Assembly: GCF_040807025.1 (NCBI RefSeq)
Contig: NC_090982.1
Span: forward strand, 88,785,463-88,849,462
DNA: 64,000 nt
Source of the DNA: Struthio camelus
Lineage: Eukaryota; Chordata; Aves; Struthioniformes; Struthionidae
Reading direction: 5' to 3'
Both the position numbers and the translations under genes were made by a program. The notes below the pieces were generated by a model. The model saw only the letters and a program-made list of their open reading frames with translations. It ran no database searches and was not told where the DNA came from. Shown piece after piece: positions 34,862 to 46,194 of this stretch; positions within the stretch are counted from its first letter, which is position 1; each line of letters starts with the position of its first letter.

Positions 34862-35148
34862 TTGCACACGCCTTACACCGCGCGCCGCACACCACGCACC
34901 TCACACCATGCACCACACACCACCCACCACGCGCCACCGCACACCGTGCACCTCACACCGTGCACCGCACACCGTGCACTGTGCACCACACACTGCACAC
35001 CGTGCACCGCACACCATGCACCGTACACCATGCGCCGCACACCACGCACCTCACACCATGCACCACACACCGTGCACCGCACACCGTGCACTGTGCACCG
35101 CTGCACGCCATGCACCTCGCACCGTGCACCGCACACTGTACCACTCTC
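34862..35148. repeat. CACCGTGCAC-type minisatellite with about 150-bp larger period
   Basis: Units built from CACCGTGCAC, CACCATGCAC and CGCACACC are repeated throughout. The landmark GCCGCACACCACGCACCTCA starts at 34884 and again at 35034, 150 bp apart, and the DNA after it matches except for an internal deletion in the second copy. The unit contains the palindrome GTGCAC. Chance His/Thr/Pro frames arise on the plus strand and Cys/Val frames on the minus strand. Confidence 0.9.
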
Positions 35149-35417
35149 CGCATTGGCCCTTTTTGGAGTTTTTCTCACCAGTGTTCAAACCAGAACGAAC
35201 TCTCACTGATCCTATCAAAAAGGTGACATTTTCACTCCTGTTACCGAAAAAAAAAAAGGGGGGTGTGACCTTTACAAAAACAAAGATGGTTATCAGGACC
35301 CTAGATAAGACTAACGTAAACGGCAAGGACACGCTTCTCCGAGTTACGTCTCGCCGTGTTACTGATTAAAGCAGAGAGCGGGGGGCAGCGGAGGGGACCA
35401 CGCCGCTCGGAGCGGCT

Positions 35418-35555
35418 GGCGCAGCCTGGCACGGTCCGACGCACGTGGGCACGGCCCGGCATGGCACGGCCTGGCACGGCATGGCACGGCACAGCATGGT
35501 CCGACGCATGCGGGCACAGCCCAGCATGGCACAGCCTGGCACGGCATGAGACGGG
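35418..35555. repeat. GGCACGGC-type minisatellite, 65-bp unit
   Basis: Repeats of GGCACGGCAT and GGCACGGCCT form two copies of a roughly 65-bp unit; GGTCCGAC occurs at 35433 and 35498. Confidence 0.8.
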
Positions 35556-35667
35556 AGCCAGGCTGGCTGGCCCAGGCGGCCAGCGGCAGGGGCTGCAGGC
35601 AGCACGGCCTGGCCAGAGCCGCGGGTGCCCCCTTGCCAGCCCCGTTCCCCAGCCCTGCTGCTCCAGG

Positions 35668-36180
35668 GGCTCCTGGGGGTGTGCGTGTGAGAGTGAGTGC
35701 AGCCTGGGTGTGCAGGTGCACGCGTGTGTGCACGCAGGTGTCTGTGTCTGTGCATGTGCAAGCACGAGTGTGTGCGAGTCTGGGTGTGCATGTGCACACA
35801 TGTGTGCATGTGCGTGTGAGTCTGTGCATGTGCAAGCATGAGTGTATGCGAGTGTGAGGGTGAGTTTACGTGCATGTGAGTGTGAGCGTGTGTGAGTCTA
35901 GGTGTGCACGTGAGCATGGACATCCGCATGCATCTGTGAGCGTGCGCAAGCGTGTGCAAGTCTGGGTGTGCATGTGAGCACGTGTGTGCAAGTGAGCGTG
36001 CAAGTGCCTGCGAGGCTGGGTGTGCAGGGCATGCATGTGAGTGGTGTGCAAGTCTGGGTGTGCAGGGGCTGTGAGTGTGCGCATTAGTGTAACGTGCGTG
36101 TACGCGTGTACAGGGTGGGGACGCTGCGCGCACGTGCGAGTGTGCGCAGGCCGGGGTGTGCATGCACACCTGCGTGTGTG
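35668..36180 (+). repeat. GTGTGCATGTGAG minisatellite, purine-pyrimidine alternating
   Basis: About 500 bp of imperfect GTGTGC, GTGAGC and GCATGT repeats carry a recurring GTCTGGGTGTGCATGTG motif (near 35777, 35952 and 36046, with variants near 35889 and 36009). Long alternation of purine and pyrimidine makes it a candidate for Z-DNA. Confidence 0.85.
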
Positions 36181-36890
36181 CGGACCCACAGCCCCGGCAC
36201 CCCGGGGGCACTGCACAGAGGTCGCGGCAGGCCCAGGAGGACGCTCCAGAAACGGCGCGTTTCCCTGCACCGGGAACGGCTCGCACGCCCGGCCGGAGCG
36301 GCAACAGCAAACTCCCGTCCCCGTCAGCAGAACCAGAAAGGACGAAGACAGACTCACCCTGAACAGATGCTTCTGCCGGGGAAAGGGGACGCGGGGAGGT
36401 GTCTGGGGCCGCGTGGGCAGGCGCAGTTCGGCGGCGAGGCTGATGGCCAGTAACGCACCAGATTAGCATGGGGTCCAGCAGCTCACAGATTCGGATCAAT
36501 AGCCCTGCAATCACATGCCAGATGGTTTTGGCAAGGTCAGAAATAAAATAGTTCAAACCAGCTCGCAATGGTTATGCCTTTCTGTGCTTCTCTGCTCAGC
36601 CTATCTGGCCTGGATACGTGCTGCTGCACCTTCCAGTTGCAAGGCAGAGCGGAGCCCTCTGAAAATGGCTTTTCCTCCAAGAAAAAGCCCGTGTGCGTAC
36701 GTAGGAGACAGAGTGTGAGAGTGTGCGTGCGTGTTAGTGTGTGAGGAATCAGGCACATGCAGGAAGACTTGCACGGGGAGCCGGATTTTTTTCTGGTGAC
36801 CATACCTAATAATTTACTATTTCCAGTTAACAGAAGGCGCTTTACCAAGCCGTAATTTCCGCCACGCTCAATCAATATTAAGCCTCGGTT

Positions 36891-36907
36891 AAAAAAAAAA
36901 AAAAAAA
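36891..36907 (+). repeat. A17 run at the edge of the ONECUT2 CpG island
   Basis: Seventeen consecutive A mark the sharp change from ordinary DNA to the CpG island that starts at about 36930. Confidence 0.8.
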
Positions 36908-37287
36908 CCTAAGAAGATGGAAAAGCAGGTGAGGCGTCGCCGGGGCAGAGGAGCTGCACCGCGCAAGACCTGCCTTGGCCGTGGCGTTTGGCACCTCGGG
37001 TGCGCAGCGGGGCCGCGCGTCCCGCCGCCTCCCGGGCCCAAGTGCCCGGCAGCAGCTGGCGGCGGCGGGCAGGGGCCGTCGAGCCGGGACCCCCCGCCCG
37101 CCCTCTGACAGCGCATCAAAAGGAAATGGGTCACGCTCCTCCAAGCCGGGTCCACCCCGCTGCCCTTAATTACTGTCTGCGCCAACAAAGGCAACATCTG
37201 CGCGGCCCGGCCCTCCGCGGGGACACACGGGCCGGCCACAAACGGCGGCCGGGGGGCCGGGACGGCGGCGGCGGGGCCGCGCACAAA

Positions 37288-37288
<1 letters not shown>

Positions 37289-37327
<39 letters not shown>
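37289..37327 (+). repeat. (CGG)13 trinucleotide repeat, ONECUT2 promoter/5' UTR region
   Basis: Thirteen uninterrupted CGG units are followed by GAGGAGGAGGAGGCGGTGG. It lies about 355 bp before the start codon. Whether it is transcribed depends on the start site, which is not determinable here. Confidence 0.9.
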
Positions 37328-37376
37328 AGGAGGAGGAGGCGGTGGAGGAGGAGGCGCGGCCCCGGCTCGCCGCCCT

Positions 37377-37500
37377 CCCGCCCCGTCCCGCGTCCCGCCC
37401 CGCCGCCCCCATTGGCGGCCCCGGCCGCCGCCGCCGCCGCCGCCGCCCCGCCCCGTCCCGCGCCCCGCCCCGTCCCGCCCCGCACCGCCCCGCGGGGCGC
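37377..37500 (+). promoter_or_regulatory. ONECUT2: Candidate ONECUT2 core promoter: GC boxes and inverted CCAAT box
   Basis: Repeated CCCGCCCCG/CCCGTCCCG elements (Sp/KLF-type GC boxes) flank ATTGG at 37411-37415, an inverted CCAAT box. No TATA box is seen. This arrangement suggests transcription starting within the next 50-150 bp, giving a 5' UTR of roughly 100-200 bases. Inferred. Confidence 0.45.
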
Positions 37501-37582
37501 GGCCGCCGTGCGCGCAGCGGCCCCGCTCTGGACAGCTCCCGCGGGCCGCGCAGACGGCGGAGGCGGCGGCCAGGGCGAGGAC

Positions 37583-37615
37583 ATGGCCGGGGGCCGGCGC
37601 GGCGGGCCCGGCTGA
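37583..37615 (+). other. Short upstream ORF candidate (10 codons) before ONECUT2
   Basis: ATG at 37583 opens a short frame, MAGGRRGGPG, stopping at 37613-37615. It matters only if transcription starts upstream of it. Confidence 0.35.
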
Positions 37616-37672
37616 GCCGCCGCGGCGCCCCGCAGCCCGGCGCCAGGCCCCGCCGCCCCCGCCGCCGCCCCC

Positions 37673-37681
37673 ATGGACTGA
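37673..37681 (+). other. Two-codon upstream ORF abutting the ONECUT2 start
   Basis: ATG GAC TGA ends exactly where the main ATG (37682) begins, in the same frame. G follows the ATG, giving a fair context. It may reduce use of the first main ATG. Confidence 0.5.
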
Positions 37682-38822
37682 ATGAAGACGGCCGGCGGCG
37701 CCTACCGCTGCCTGCCCGGGGCGCCGGGGGCCTGCGCCATGAACCCCGAGATGCCGCTGGAGCCGCTGGGCAGCCTGCACGGCGCCGGCCCCGAGGCGGA
37801 GCTGATGGGCAGCCCCAGCCCGCACCACGGCGGCCGCTCCGCGCCCCTGCGCGCCCCGCCGCCGCCGCCGCAGGAGCTGGCGCCGGCCCCCGGGCGGCCG
37901 GCCATGGTGCCCAGCATGGCCTCGCTGCTGGACGGCGCCGCCGAGTACCGGCCCGAGCTCTCCATCCCGCTGCACCACGCCATGGCCATGCCCTGCGACT
38001 CCTCGCCGCCCGGCATGGGCATGAGCGGCACCTACACCACGCTGACGCCGCTCCAGCCCCTGCCGCCCATCTCCACCGTCTCCGACAAGTTCCACCACCC
38101 GCACCACCACCCGCACGCCCACCACCACCACCACCACCACCACCAGCGCCTCGCCGGCAACGTCAGCGGCAGCTTCACCCTCATGCGCGACGAGCGGGGG
38201 CTGCCCGCCATGAACAACCTCTACGGGCCCTACAAGGAGATGCCGGGCATGGGCCAGAGCCTCTCCCCGCTGGCCGCCGCGCCGCTGGGCAACGGCCTGG
38301 GCCCCATCCACAACGCCCAGCAGGGCCTCCACGGCTACGGGCCGCCCGGCCACGACAAGATGCTCAGCCCCAACTTCGAGGCCCACAGCGCCATGCTGGC
38401 CCGGGGGGACCAGCACCTCTCCCGGGGGCTGGGGACGCCCCCGGCCGCCGTCATGTCCCACCTCAACGGCGTGCACCACCCCGCGCACCCGGGCCACACG
38501 CCGTCGCACGGGCCCGGGCTGCCCGCCGGCCGGGAGCGGCCGCCCTCCTCCTCGGGCTCCCAGGTGAGCAGCTCCGGGCAGCTGGAGGAGATCAACACCA
38601 AAGAAGTGGCACAAAGGATCACGGCCGAACTGAAGCGCTACAGCATCCCCCAGGCGATCTTCGCCCAGAGGGTGCTGTGTCGTTCTCAGGGGACCCTTTC
38701 GGACTTACTAAGGAACCCTAAGCCTTGGAGTAAACTGAAATCCGGCAGGGAGACCTTCAGGAGGATGTGGAAGTGGCTGCAGGAGCCCGAGTTCCAGAGG
38801 ATGTCGGCCTTGAGACTCGCCG
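37682..38822 (+). CDS. ONECUT2: ONECUT2 exon 1: N-terminal region and complete CUT domain (gene continues beyond window)
   Basis: ONECUT2 is a nuclear CUT-homeodomain transcription factor of neural, liver, pancreas and retina development that binds ATCAAT-type sites (family knowledge). This exon encodes 380 codons plus one base. It starts MKTAGGAYRCL, close to the mammalian N-terminus. Visible parts: Pro/Ala-rich N-terminus; the STVSDKFHHPH block with a His run (about residues 138-154); the conserved LMRDERGLPAMNNLY and GHDKMLSPNFEAH blocks; and the whole CUT domain, about 300-380 (EEINTKEVAQRITAELKRYS ... RMSALRLA). The donor GCCG/GTAAGT at 38823 is strong. The homeodomain and C-terminus are on exon 2, absent here. 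The long N-terminal Gly runs of mammals are missing. The His run and conserved blocks favour ONECUT2 over ONECUT1 and ONECUT3. Confidence 0.97.
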
Positions 38823-39189
38823 GTAAGTCCCAGCCCCCAGCGGCAGCGGGCCCGGGCGACCTCGGCCCGCTGCCCCTCGCCCCCGCCGAGGCGCTTCCCG
38901 GCGGGGCCGGCGCCGTCGGGCCTGGCGCGGCCTCCCCGGGGCGCTGAGCCGCCTGGCCGGCGGTGCGGGTCCGGCGGCGGGGGCAGAACAATAGTTTGGG
39001 GCTGGTTTATCCCCCCCGTCCTCCCCCTGCCGGCTTCACCCCCCCCCCACCCCGCGCCGGCCCCCCGCTGTCATCGCTGCGCTCGCTCTTGCTGGGAGCC
39101 GTCGGAGTTTGTTTCCCAGCTGCGCGCAGCCCAGCGCGGGAGGCGACCGCGGCCCGGGGCTGAGCGGAGGGGGGCGCTTTCCCCCCCGA

Positions 39190-39203
39190 CCCCCCCCCCC
39201 CCC
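39190..39203 (+). repeat. C14 run
   Basis: Fourteen consecutive C, preceded by a C7 run, lie in the CpG island downstream of exon 1. The complement is G-quadruplex-prone and the length is likely unstable or uncertain. Confidence 0.8.
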
Positions 39204-39547
39204 GCCAGCCGGCAGCGGCTCTCGCCGCCTCGGTTCGCCCTCGGCAGCCTCCCCGCTCCGGGCCCGCCGCGGCCGGGGGGGCGTCGAGGGCCGACGGGCG
39301 CGGCGGGTCCCCCGGGGCGGCTCTGCGCCGCCGCCTCCCGCCGCGGCGCCGAGCTCCGCTCCGCGGCCCGCTGCGCGCCCGGCACCGCGGCCCGCGCGCG
39401 GCGGCGCAGAGCGCGCGGCCCCAGGCGGAGGAGCGCGGTGGGAGAGGGGGGGCCGCGGAGGAGCGCGGCGGGGGGTGGGGGGGGCCGGGGAGCGCGGAGG
39501 GGTGCGCAGGGGGCGGCCCGCGCCCGCATTGTTCCGCGGGGAGCGGC

Positions 39548-39566
39548 GGGCGCCCCCTGGCGCGGC
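39548..39566 (-). promoter_or_regulatory. CTCF-like motif at the downstream edge of the ONECUT2 island
   Basis: The plus strand reads GGGCGCCCCCTGGCGCGGC, whose complement contains GCGCCAGGGGGCGC. That agrees with the CTCF core at about 12 of 14 positions. GC-rich surroundings make chance matches likely. Confidence 0.35.
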
Positions 39567-40328
39567 CGCGGCGCGCGGCAGCCTCTATTGTTCTGAAATC
39601 GCCCCAAATCGCCGCGGCGGGGGAGCGCGGCGGCCCCGGGAGCGCGGTGCGCGGCGCTGCGGGCGGGGTGCGGAGCGCCGCGTAACCCGCCCGGCCCGTG
39701 TCGGCGCTGCCCGTAGCGGACTTGTGCAGCCGGGAGAAACCTGTGTTGCGGAGGGAAGGGAAGAAGGGGGGGGACTAGGGGGAAAATCTCTTCTCATGCG
39801 ACGGGGGAGCACATCGGAAACGCTTTAGCATTGCTGTGGCTGCCCCAAAAGGAAAGGAAATGTTCGCAGAAACGCGTTTATTGCAGTTTGCTTCCCTGTC
39901 CAATCACATGTTAATACAGGACGTCAGGGATACTGAATACTTGTTTTCGAAGATACCCTTTAACACATCTGCCTCCTCGTTACGATAAATTATTTATCTC
40001 GTGGATATATATAGATAAATGGTAAATAGGCGGTCTACAGACAGAAATAAGTACAAATATGGTGGTGTGTGCAAGTGTCCGGCTTGGCTCTCTGCTGTGG
40101 CAGCAACATGTCCCCAAACACCTTTTACATATTTAGGGATGCTTGTTCGGTCAAGTCCTTCGTTCCTTTATTTCTACTAATTCCAACCTGGAGCGATCAA
40201 TCTTTGCATATTATTCATTAGCGGAGTTTAAATATAAAGCAGGCTTTCCTGAAGTTGTCTTTTAGTTCAGAGCGCACTCTCGGGTTGAACGCCCGGAGGA
40301 GTTGGTTGAGGGAAGAGAGGCAAGGCGC

Positions 40329-40345
40329 GGGGGGGGGGGGGGGGG
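40329..40345 (+). repeat. G17 run
   Basis: Seventeen consecutive G in ONECUT2 intron 1. The exact length should be treated as uncertain. Confidence 0.85.
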
Positions 40346-41100
40346 TCTCTCTGTTTGCTCCAACCCCTTCCAGCATTTCTTCCTCGCCCTTCTGCGATGC
40401 TCCTGTGCTATTGTCGCTGTGGCCGTCGTTCCCCGGCTGATGCTGTGGTTGTTATGCCCCATAGCGTAGGAAGTGACCCAAGGGGGTAGAGCTCTGCTTT
40501 GCTTTTGGGGGCCGGAATGGAGCGGGCTCAGAGAGCCCCGGGAAAACTGGGGGCGATTCCCCCTCCGCTGTTCCTAGCGGGGTGTTGTGCGCTTGTCGCA
40601 CTCCCTAACGATGTGCTTTGGAGAGACTGTGAGATGAGAGGCAACGTCCAGCCTCTCCTCCCCCCTTCCTCGTTCCGTCTTCGAGCTAATTAAGGCGTGA
40701 GACATCCTAAGTGACTCGCGTAGCCCTCGTCGGCCCATCCCGGCTGTCAGCGGGACTCGCAGCGCTGCTCAGAGCAGGAAGGTGGTGGATGCGGCAAGTC
40801 CCGGCAGAGCCCCGTCCCGGGCGGCCCCGCTCCGGGCGGGACAGGTGGAGGCTCCTGGGCTCACCCGGCTCCGGGCGGGACAAGAGGAGGCTCCTGGTCG
40901 CATCCGTGGAAGGAGGGTCCGGCTGGTTGTGGCGAGGGCAGCTGCGTGCCCCTCGCTTTCCTTGGGCCGCCTGAACCAAATACACGCAAGAAAAGGCTAG
41001 CAAATATACCGCCCTTTAGAGGTATTCCCGTATGAACCTGCATACTTCTCAGCACTTGTAACAAGTGTGTGAAGGACTCGGTGCATCTCTCATAAAAGAC

Positions 41101-41160
41101 CATTTCTCTCTCTCTCATTCTCTCTTTCTCTCTCTTTTGTTTTTTTTTTTTTTTTTTTTT
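41101..41160 (+). repeat. Polypyrimidine tract: (CT)n-rich followed by T21
   Basis: CATTTCTCTCTCTCTCATTC-type sequence runs into an uninterrupted T21 (41140-41160), then GGTGAG. A simple repeat in intron 1 with no coding significance. Confidence 0.85.
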
Positions 41161-44100
41161 GGTGAGTCAGTGGATTGCTCTCCTTTTGGCAAGGTACTGA
41201 GTGGTGACGGGCAGTCGGGTGCAGAGGGTCTCTGCGTGCTGGGCAGCTCCAGCACGGGGTGGGAAGGGGGCAGAGCAGCAGGAAGAGAAGCCATGAATTA
41301 TTGATGGCCGTAATCCCTGCCCGACCCAGTACGGGAGATGCTATGGGTTAAACAAGCACCAGCCTGGAGCCTCCAAACGCCTCGCCGAGGCGGCTGGGGA
41401 TTTTTCAAGGTGAAAGAGGCTTTGCACAGCCGCCCTGCTCTGCTGGTTTTCACAGCAGCCCGGGGGCTGCTTGGGTTTGCAGTCCCCGCCAGGACCCTGG
41501 TTAGCCGGGCCGGGGGAAAGTAAGGCTTAAAGCACAGGGATGCGGAGGTGGTTTTGCTCCCGCGTCTTGCAAATTCCTGCTGTCCTCTCCAACACGCCGG
41601 GTCGAGAGGGGACGGATATCCAATCCCTTTACATTTTCAGCCTAATGCGGGTCTCGAGGTTTGTCCACAGCAAGAGCTCTTGGTAGTGAAAAAAAGAAAG
41701 AGAAGAAGGTAGCAATAGCGGCTGATCTGCAGGGAGCGAGCTTTCGATCAGTGCCGTGTACGGCCTGTGTATTAATCACGTTATGTTGCCTCTGATGCAA
41801 GAGACCACGAGTTAATTGTTTTCACCTTTGCGATAGCGATCGCTTGTGGTCAGCTCCCCCCCCCACCCCGCCGCCATCACACACCCCTTTAACCCCTGCC
41901 TCCCCCCTAGAAACCCCAAACCCAACGATTTCGCATTGCAGCGGCAGCGCAGGGCGGCGCGATGCGCGGGGCTCGGAGCCGCTCCGCGCCTCTGCGCGCA
42001 CCGGCGGCCTCCCCGTCGCGGGAAGCGCCAGCGCCGCCGGCGCCCCTTCCCCGCCCTCGGGCGGCGAGGGCGGCTCGTCCCCCCGACGGCGCCCCGGCAG
42101 CCCGGCCCGTCGGGCCGCCCTTCCTCCGGCGCCTCCCGCGCAGCGGGGTGGGCAGCGCTCGCAGGCCGCGGAGCAGCAGCCCCGGCCCGGCCCCGCCGCC
42201 TTCGGCCCCTTTCGCTTTCATCGCAGCCGCTCGAAGCACGCGGTTATGTCACTTTCTCAAACAAACGTGTACGTGGAGGGAAATCGATGCAGATAATGTT
42301 GAGAAGATTAAAAGAGCATTAATGCTGGCAACAAGAACATAAACGTGTGCACCCAGTTTTCATTGATCTGGAACCCGATCCGGCTTATTTCCAGTAATGC
42401 TGCTGGTGCTCTTCCTTCCCAGCACCTCGCCCCCCCCTCCCCTCCCGCGCCGGCTCCTTGCCCCCGGCAGGGCGCTGCGGGCTGGGCGCCGCTTGCGGCA
42501 CCCGGAGCCCCCGGGGCGGCCCGGGCCGCCGGCAGCAGCCGCCTCCGTCGGGGCCTTCCCCGCGGAGCTGTGCGGCGCCCCGGGCCACCCGTCTTCGTGT
42601 TCCCTGAGACGCTTCGCAAGGCTGGGGGGAAGGGGGGGGCGTTGCTTCTTAAACTTCCGTAGGCTTAGGAAGGGTGCTGAAATATTCCTTCGCAGTTTTA
42701 ATCCGGTTTTGTTTTGGGCTGCAAGCGCGTAGGTGGGATCTCCGGTTTTTCGCGCACACCTGCTTCTGGATCGCTGCTCTGCGGTTCCTTCCCGGCTGCG
42801 TGTCAGCTAAAACCGGCCTAACTCCATGACGGTCAGCGCCGGGTTTTCTGGTTGCTTCCCGCCTTGGTTTGTCTGCAGAGGTGCAAGCGGGCGCAGAGAA
42901 ATGCCGTTTGCTTTGCTATTTCGCTCTTTCGAAAACCGAAAGCTCCCCTCCCCGGTGCCCGAGCCCTCGCTGCCGGCCCAAGGCGCTCCCGGGGGGGCGC
43001 GCAGCGGGGCCGCCACCCTCCCGCGGGGCCGCCGGGCAGCGCTCGCTCCCCTCGCCCGGGTGATCTGCAGCACTAACGGGGGGAAATATTCCCTGCTGGG
43101 CCTTCCTGTGCAACCTATTTAATTACTGCAGATCAATCACACGGGCATCCCGTCTTGTCGGCGCTGTGGCCTAGGCGTTTTCTTTGCTGCGTAGCCCAGG
43201 AGCCAGGAAATAGCAGGGGACAGTCCTGCCGGCCGCTTGCAGTCCTCGCCCGGCTGGGCATTGATCCTCCCAGGGAGCGGGGAACCCGCCTGCCGTCGCG
43301 GGGCGGGGGGAGTGGGAAAGACCTTTGTAAATTACCGTCCCTTCGGGAAATTGATTTTTTATTACCACGTGTGAATATGCAGCTTCATGGCCTCGATGTT
43401 TCCCTTCCCTTTATTCTCCTACTTAAGCCCCTCTGAGCAAAAGGAATGAACGGAAAGCGCTGCCAGATTTCTGAAAACCATTTGCCCCTGTGCTCTTGCT
43501 GTAAGTTTTTCTCAAACGAAATGAAAATATATTGTCCTTTGAGAGAAAGCCTTTCTCTCCCCGTGGGAACTGTAGAAGCGGGATATGCTCATTATTTATT
43601 TTTCAAAGGACTGCCAAGTCCGTTGATCATCTTCAGCCATTTCTGTACTAGAATTACCGACATCGCTTAGAGCGATTTTGTGCAGTATCGGACATAAAAC
43701 TGTAAGCAGTACTTGGCAGCTCCTATGGAGGTGTAAGAAGCTCATGCAGTTCAAATTTCAGATATTATCTTAGTTTTAGCCACCTACAGGAACACCGGCA
43801 GTGCATTCTATACACACAATAGTAGATCACATCCTATTAAATTTTACACAGATTTTTAAAAATCCAAAACATGTCCTTATGTTAACAAATGCATTCTTTG
43901 CCAAATGCTTTAAGGCTACAAGGACAAAATAGCACCCTTTGGCATAACTGTGCACATTAAAACGTCTTCAGAAACGTTTAGAGTGAAAGATAGAACATGC
44001 ATTCCAATGGGTGCATGGTGGGCTAAAGCAGCGATGGTGAGCAAGGAGAAGGAGGAACCGCTAACAGGTGGAAGGATCTCCGTTAGCCATACGACCCTGT

Positions 44101-46194
44101 ACAGCACATCGTAACAAAGGACCCCCATCTGCAGCAAGAGAAACCTCTGAGAATCTTCAACAAAAATATCTGGCTTTGTTAAAGAGTCCAACTATGCAGA
44201 TGGAAACAGAAAGATTTTTATTTCTGGAGAGCTGCTATCAATTTTGGATAAACATTCTACTGAAAAATAAAAAAATAAAAAACTCCCCAGTCTTTGAATT
44301 CTCACTATACCTTGGCTATCGCTTCGCCACCCTTAGATCTCACCCTTGAAATCACGTAAACGTCCTCTTTCTGCGGCATGGAAGATGCGACATGAATCTG
44401 CGTGTGGTGACCACAGGGCATACAGAAGAAATGGCATGAAACCAAATGGGGAGGTCACATAAATAACATTTTCTTATCTTTAACGAGGAGGGAGTGTGCG
44501 GCTACTGTCTCCTTCCCCTTTGGAGACTGTGCTGTCGGCATGCCGGGGATCGGCAAGACCCAGGCCAGCAAGGCCCAAGGGAGCAGCCTGCTCGGGCGGC
44601 TGCTCCTGCCGTGGCTGGGCTGCCTTGCAGAGGGCTGGTGCCCGCGGAGGGCGAGCAGGGCCGCAACACAGATCCAGTGCCCACGCCGGCTCACCAATCT
44701 GCATCTGGAGAGGAGTGCTAGCCCAGTGGAAGGAGGAACCCTTTATTGTTTTATGCAGGGCCAGGGAAACCTTTCACATTGATCCTATTGATCCAATCCT
44801 CCCCATTACGGAAACCGCATAGTTAAAGACCCCCGCTCAATAGCTTTACCCTTCATGCTTGCAATACTCTTTTAAGTATTAAGTGGTCTCAGCTGAAGTA
44901 GCTGGATGGCTTTAAACCTGAGATTCAAACAAAAGGTGAGGCAGAGAAAGACTTTGCTCCAGGAACCTTCACTGAATCAGTGGTAGGTGTTTGGGATGAG
45001 GGCGGACAAAGTCAAGGGGTAAAATATGTCCCCCATGGTATGCTCAGCTCTCTCCGTAAAAGTTCATTTCCTGATTGCCCGCCATAGGTTTCCAGCATTG
45101 CTGGGCCTGGGCCCACACCTGCACAGTCCTCACAGCTCTTCTGGCAGAGCAGGCCACAAGGAGTAAAACAGTGTTAGCAAGGTTGTCCTGTACAGTCGGG
45201 CGAGCTGGGGACAGCTCTGAGAGCCAGCAGGACAGTGAGGCAGGTGGGACTGCCATTCCCCAAGGGGCTGTGCTGGCTCGGGGACTGCCAGAGGCTCTGG
45301 CAGCAGCAATCTGCCCACTGCTCCCCCCACTCTGTGACCTTCTAACTGCATGAACCGCAAATGCGGAAACGTTTCTATAGAATCTTTATTTGCTCTGGCC
45401 CCAGTAGGGCAGTCCCTAAATTTCTGCCAGGATGAAAAATATTAATGATCCCTAGGTGAGTCAATGTATTTATCTGCTCAGTGAGTTCAAAGGGCAGAGT
45501 TCAACTGTGGTTCAGGTTAATTGAACACGAAACCATGTCCTAATGCCTGCGTTGCCTGCAAAGTACTAAACGTCAGAATATTATCAGTTGGAAGGTGCAC
45601 CAAATCCATGGTAAGCAAACACAGGAAGAATGCAATTAAAATAACTTTCGTGCTGTAATCTTTTGTAAGTTACCGAGCTCAACTGGGTTCTGAAACTCTG
45701 AGTAAAGACCCCTGTGTTGGAAGAAGGGTTTTCTCACCCAATAATACAGTTCTCACTGAATAATACAGGTCTCTCTGACCTGTAGAGCAGCTGCTGCAGT
45801 TTAGGCTGAGAATCAGCCTTAGAGTAATATGCTCCTATCAGAGCAGAGCAAAACATTTGTTTACACAATCAGGTTTTGCCTCACACTCGTTTAACTCCAT
45901 CTAAATTATTTACTGCTTTGAAAAGTCGAAGATTACAACTGGCCCTACTGTACAAACAATGACAGTTCGAAAGCAAGGCAAAAGACTGTCCAGCTAATCC
46001 TATGCTTTGCAGATATCTTACTATTTTTCTGGGCTGATCAGCAAAGCACTTGCATTGCTCGTTTACATTTCCTGATTGCTGAATCACGTTATTGATGATT
46101 AAACATTTTTATACCAAAACACCATCAATGATTCATTTGTGCAAAACATGCATACTGACCTCTTTGTACTTGTATCCCTTTGGTCGCTGCGCAT

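Larger units (their letters stand above)
36930..39720 (+). promoter_or_regulatory. ONECUT2: ONECUT2 CpG island
   Basis: Nearly 2.8 kb of very GC- and CpG-rich DNA spans the promoter, exon 1 and the first part of intron 1. Such a large island is usual for developmental transcription factor genes and commonly a Polycomb target (general knowledge). All long open frames in it other than ONECUT2 exon 1 are GC-driven. Confidence 0.85.

Noticed and set aside
34862-35148. CRISPR-like repeat array
   Set aside because: It has no unique spacers and lies in vertebrate DNA; it is a minisatellite.
35366-36568. 400-codon minus-strand His/Thr/Cys-rich open frame
   Set aside because: It is produced by the GTGTGC and GGCACGGC minisatellites.
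37528-37538. GGACAGCTCC RE1 half-site near the ONECUT2 promoter
   Set aside because: No left half at either canonical or extended spacing.
37166-38614. 482-codon minus-strand open frame opposite ONECUT2
   Set aside because: It is the antisense shadow of the conserved coding exon and the CGG repeat, with no family match.
36988-38721. 577-codon plus-strand open frame overlapping ONECUT2
   Set aside because: It is an alternative frame of a CpG island, Arg/Pro/Ala-rich, while the ONECUT2 frame over the same DNA encodes conserved blocks.
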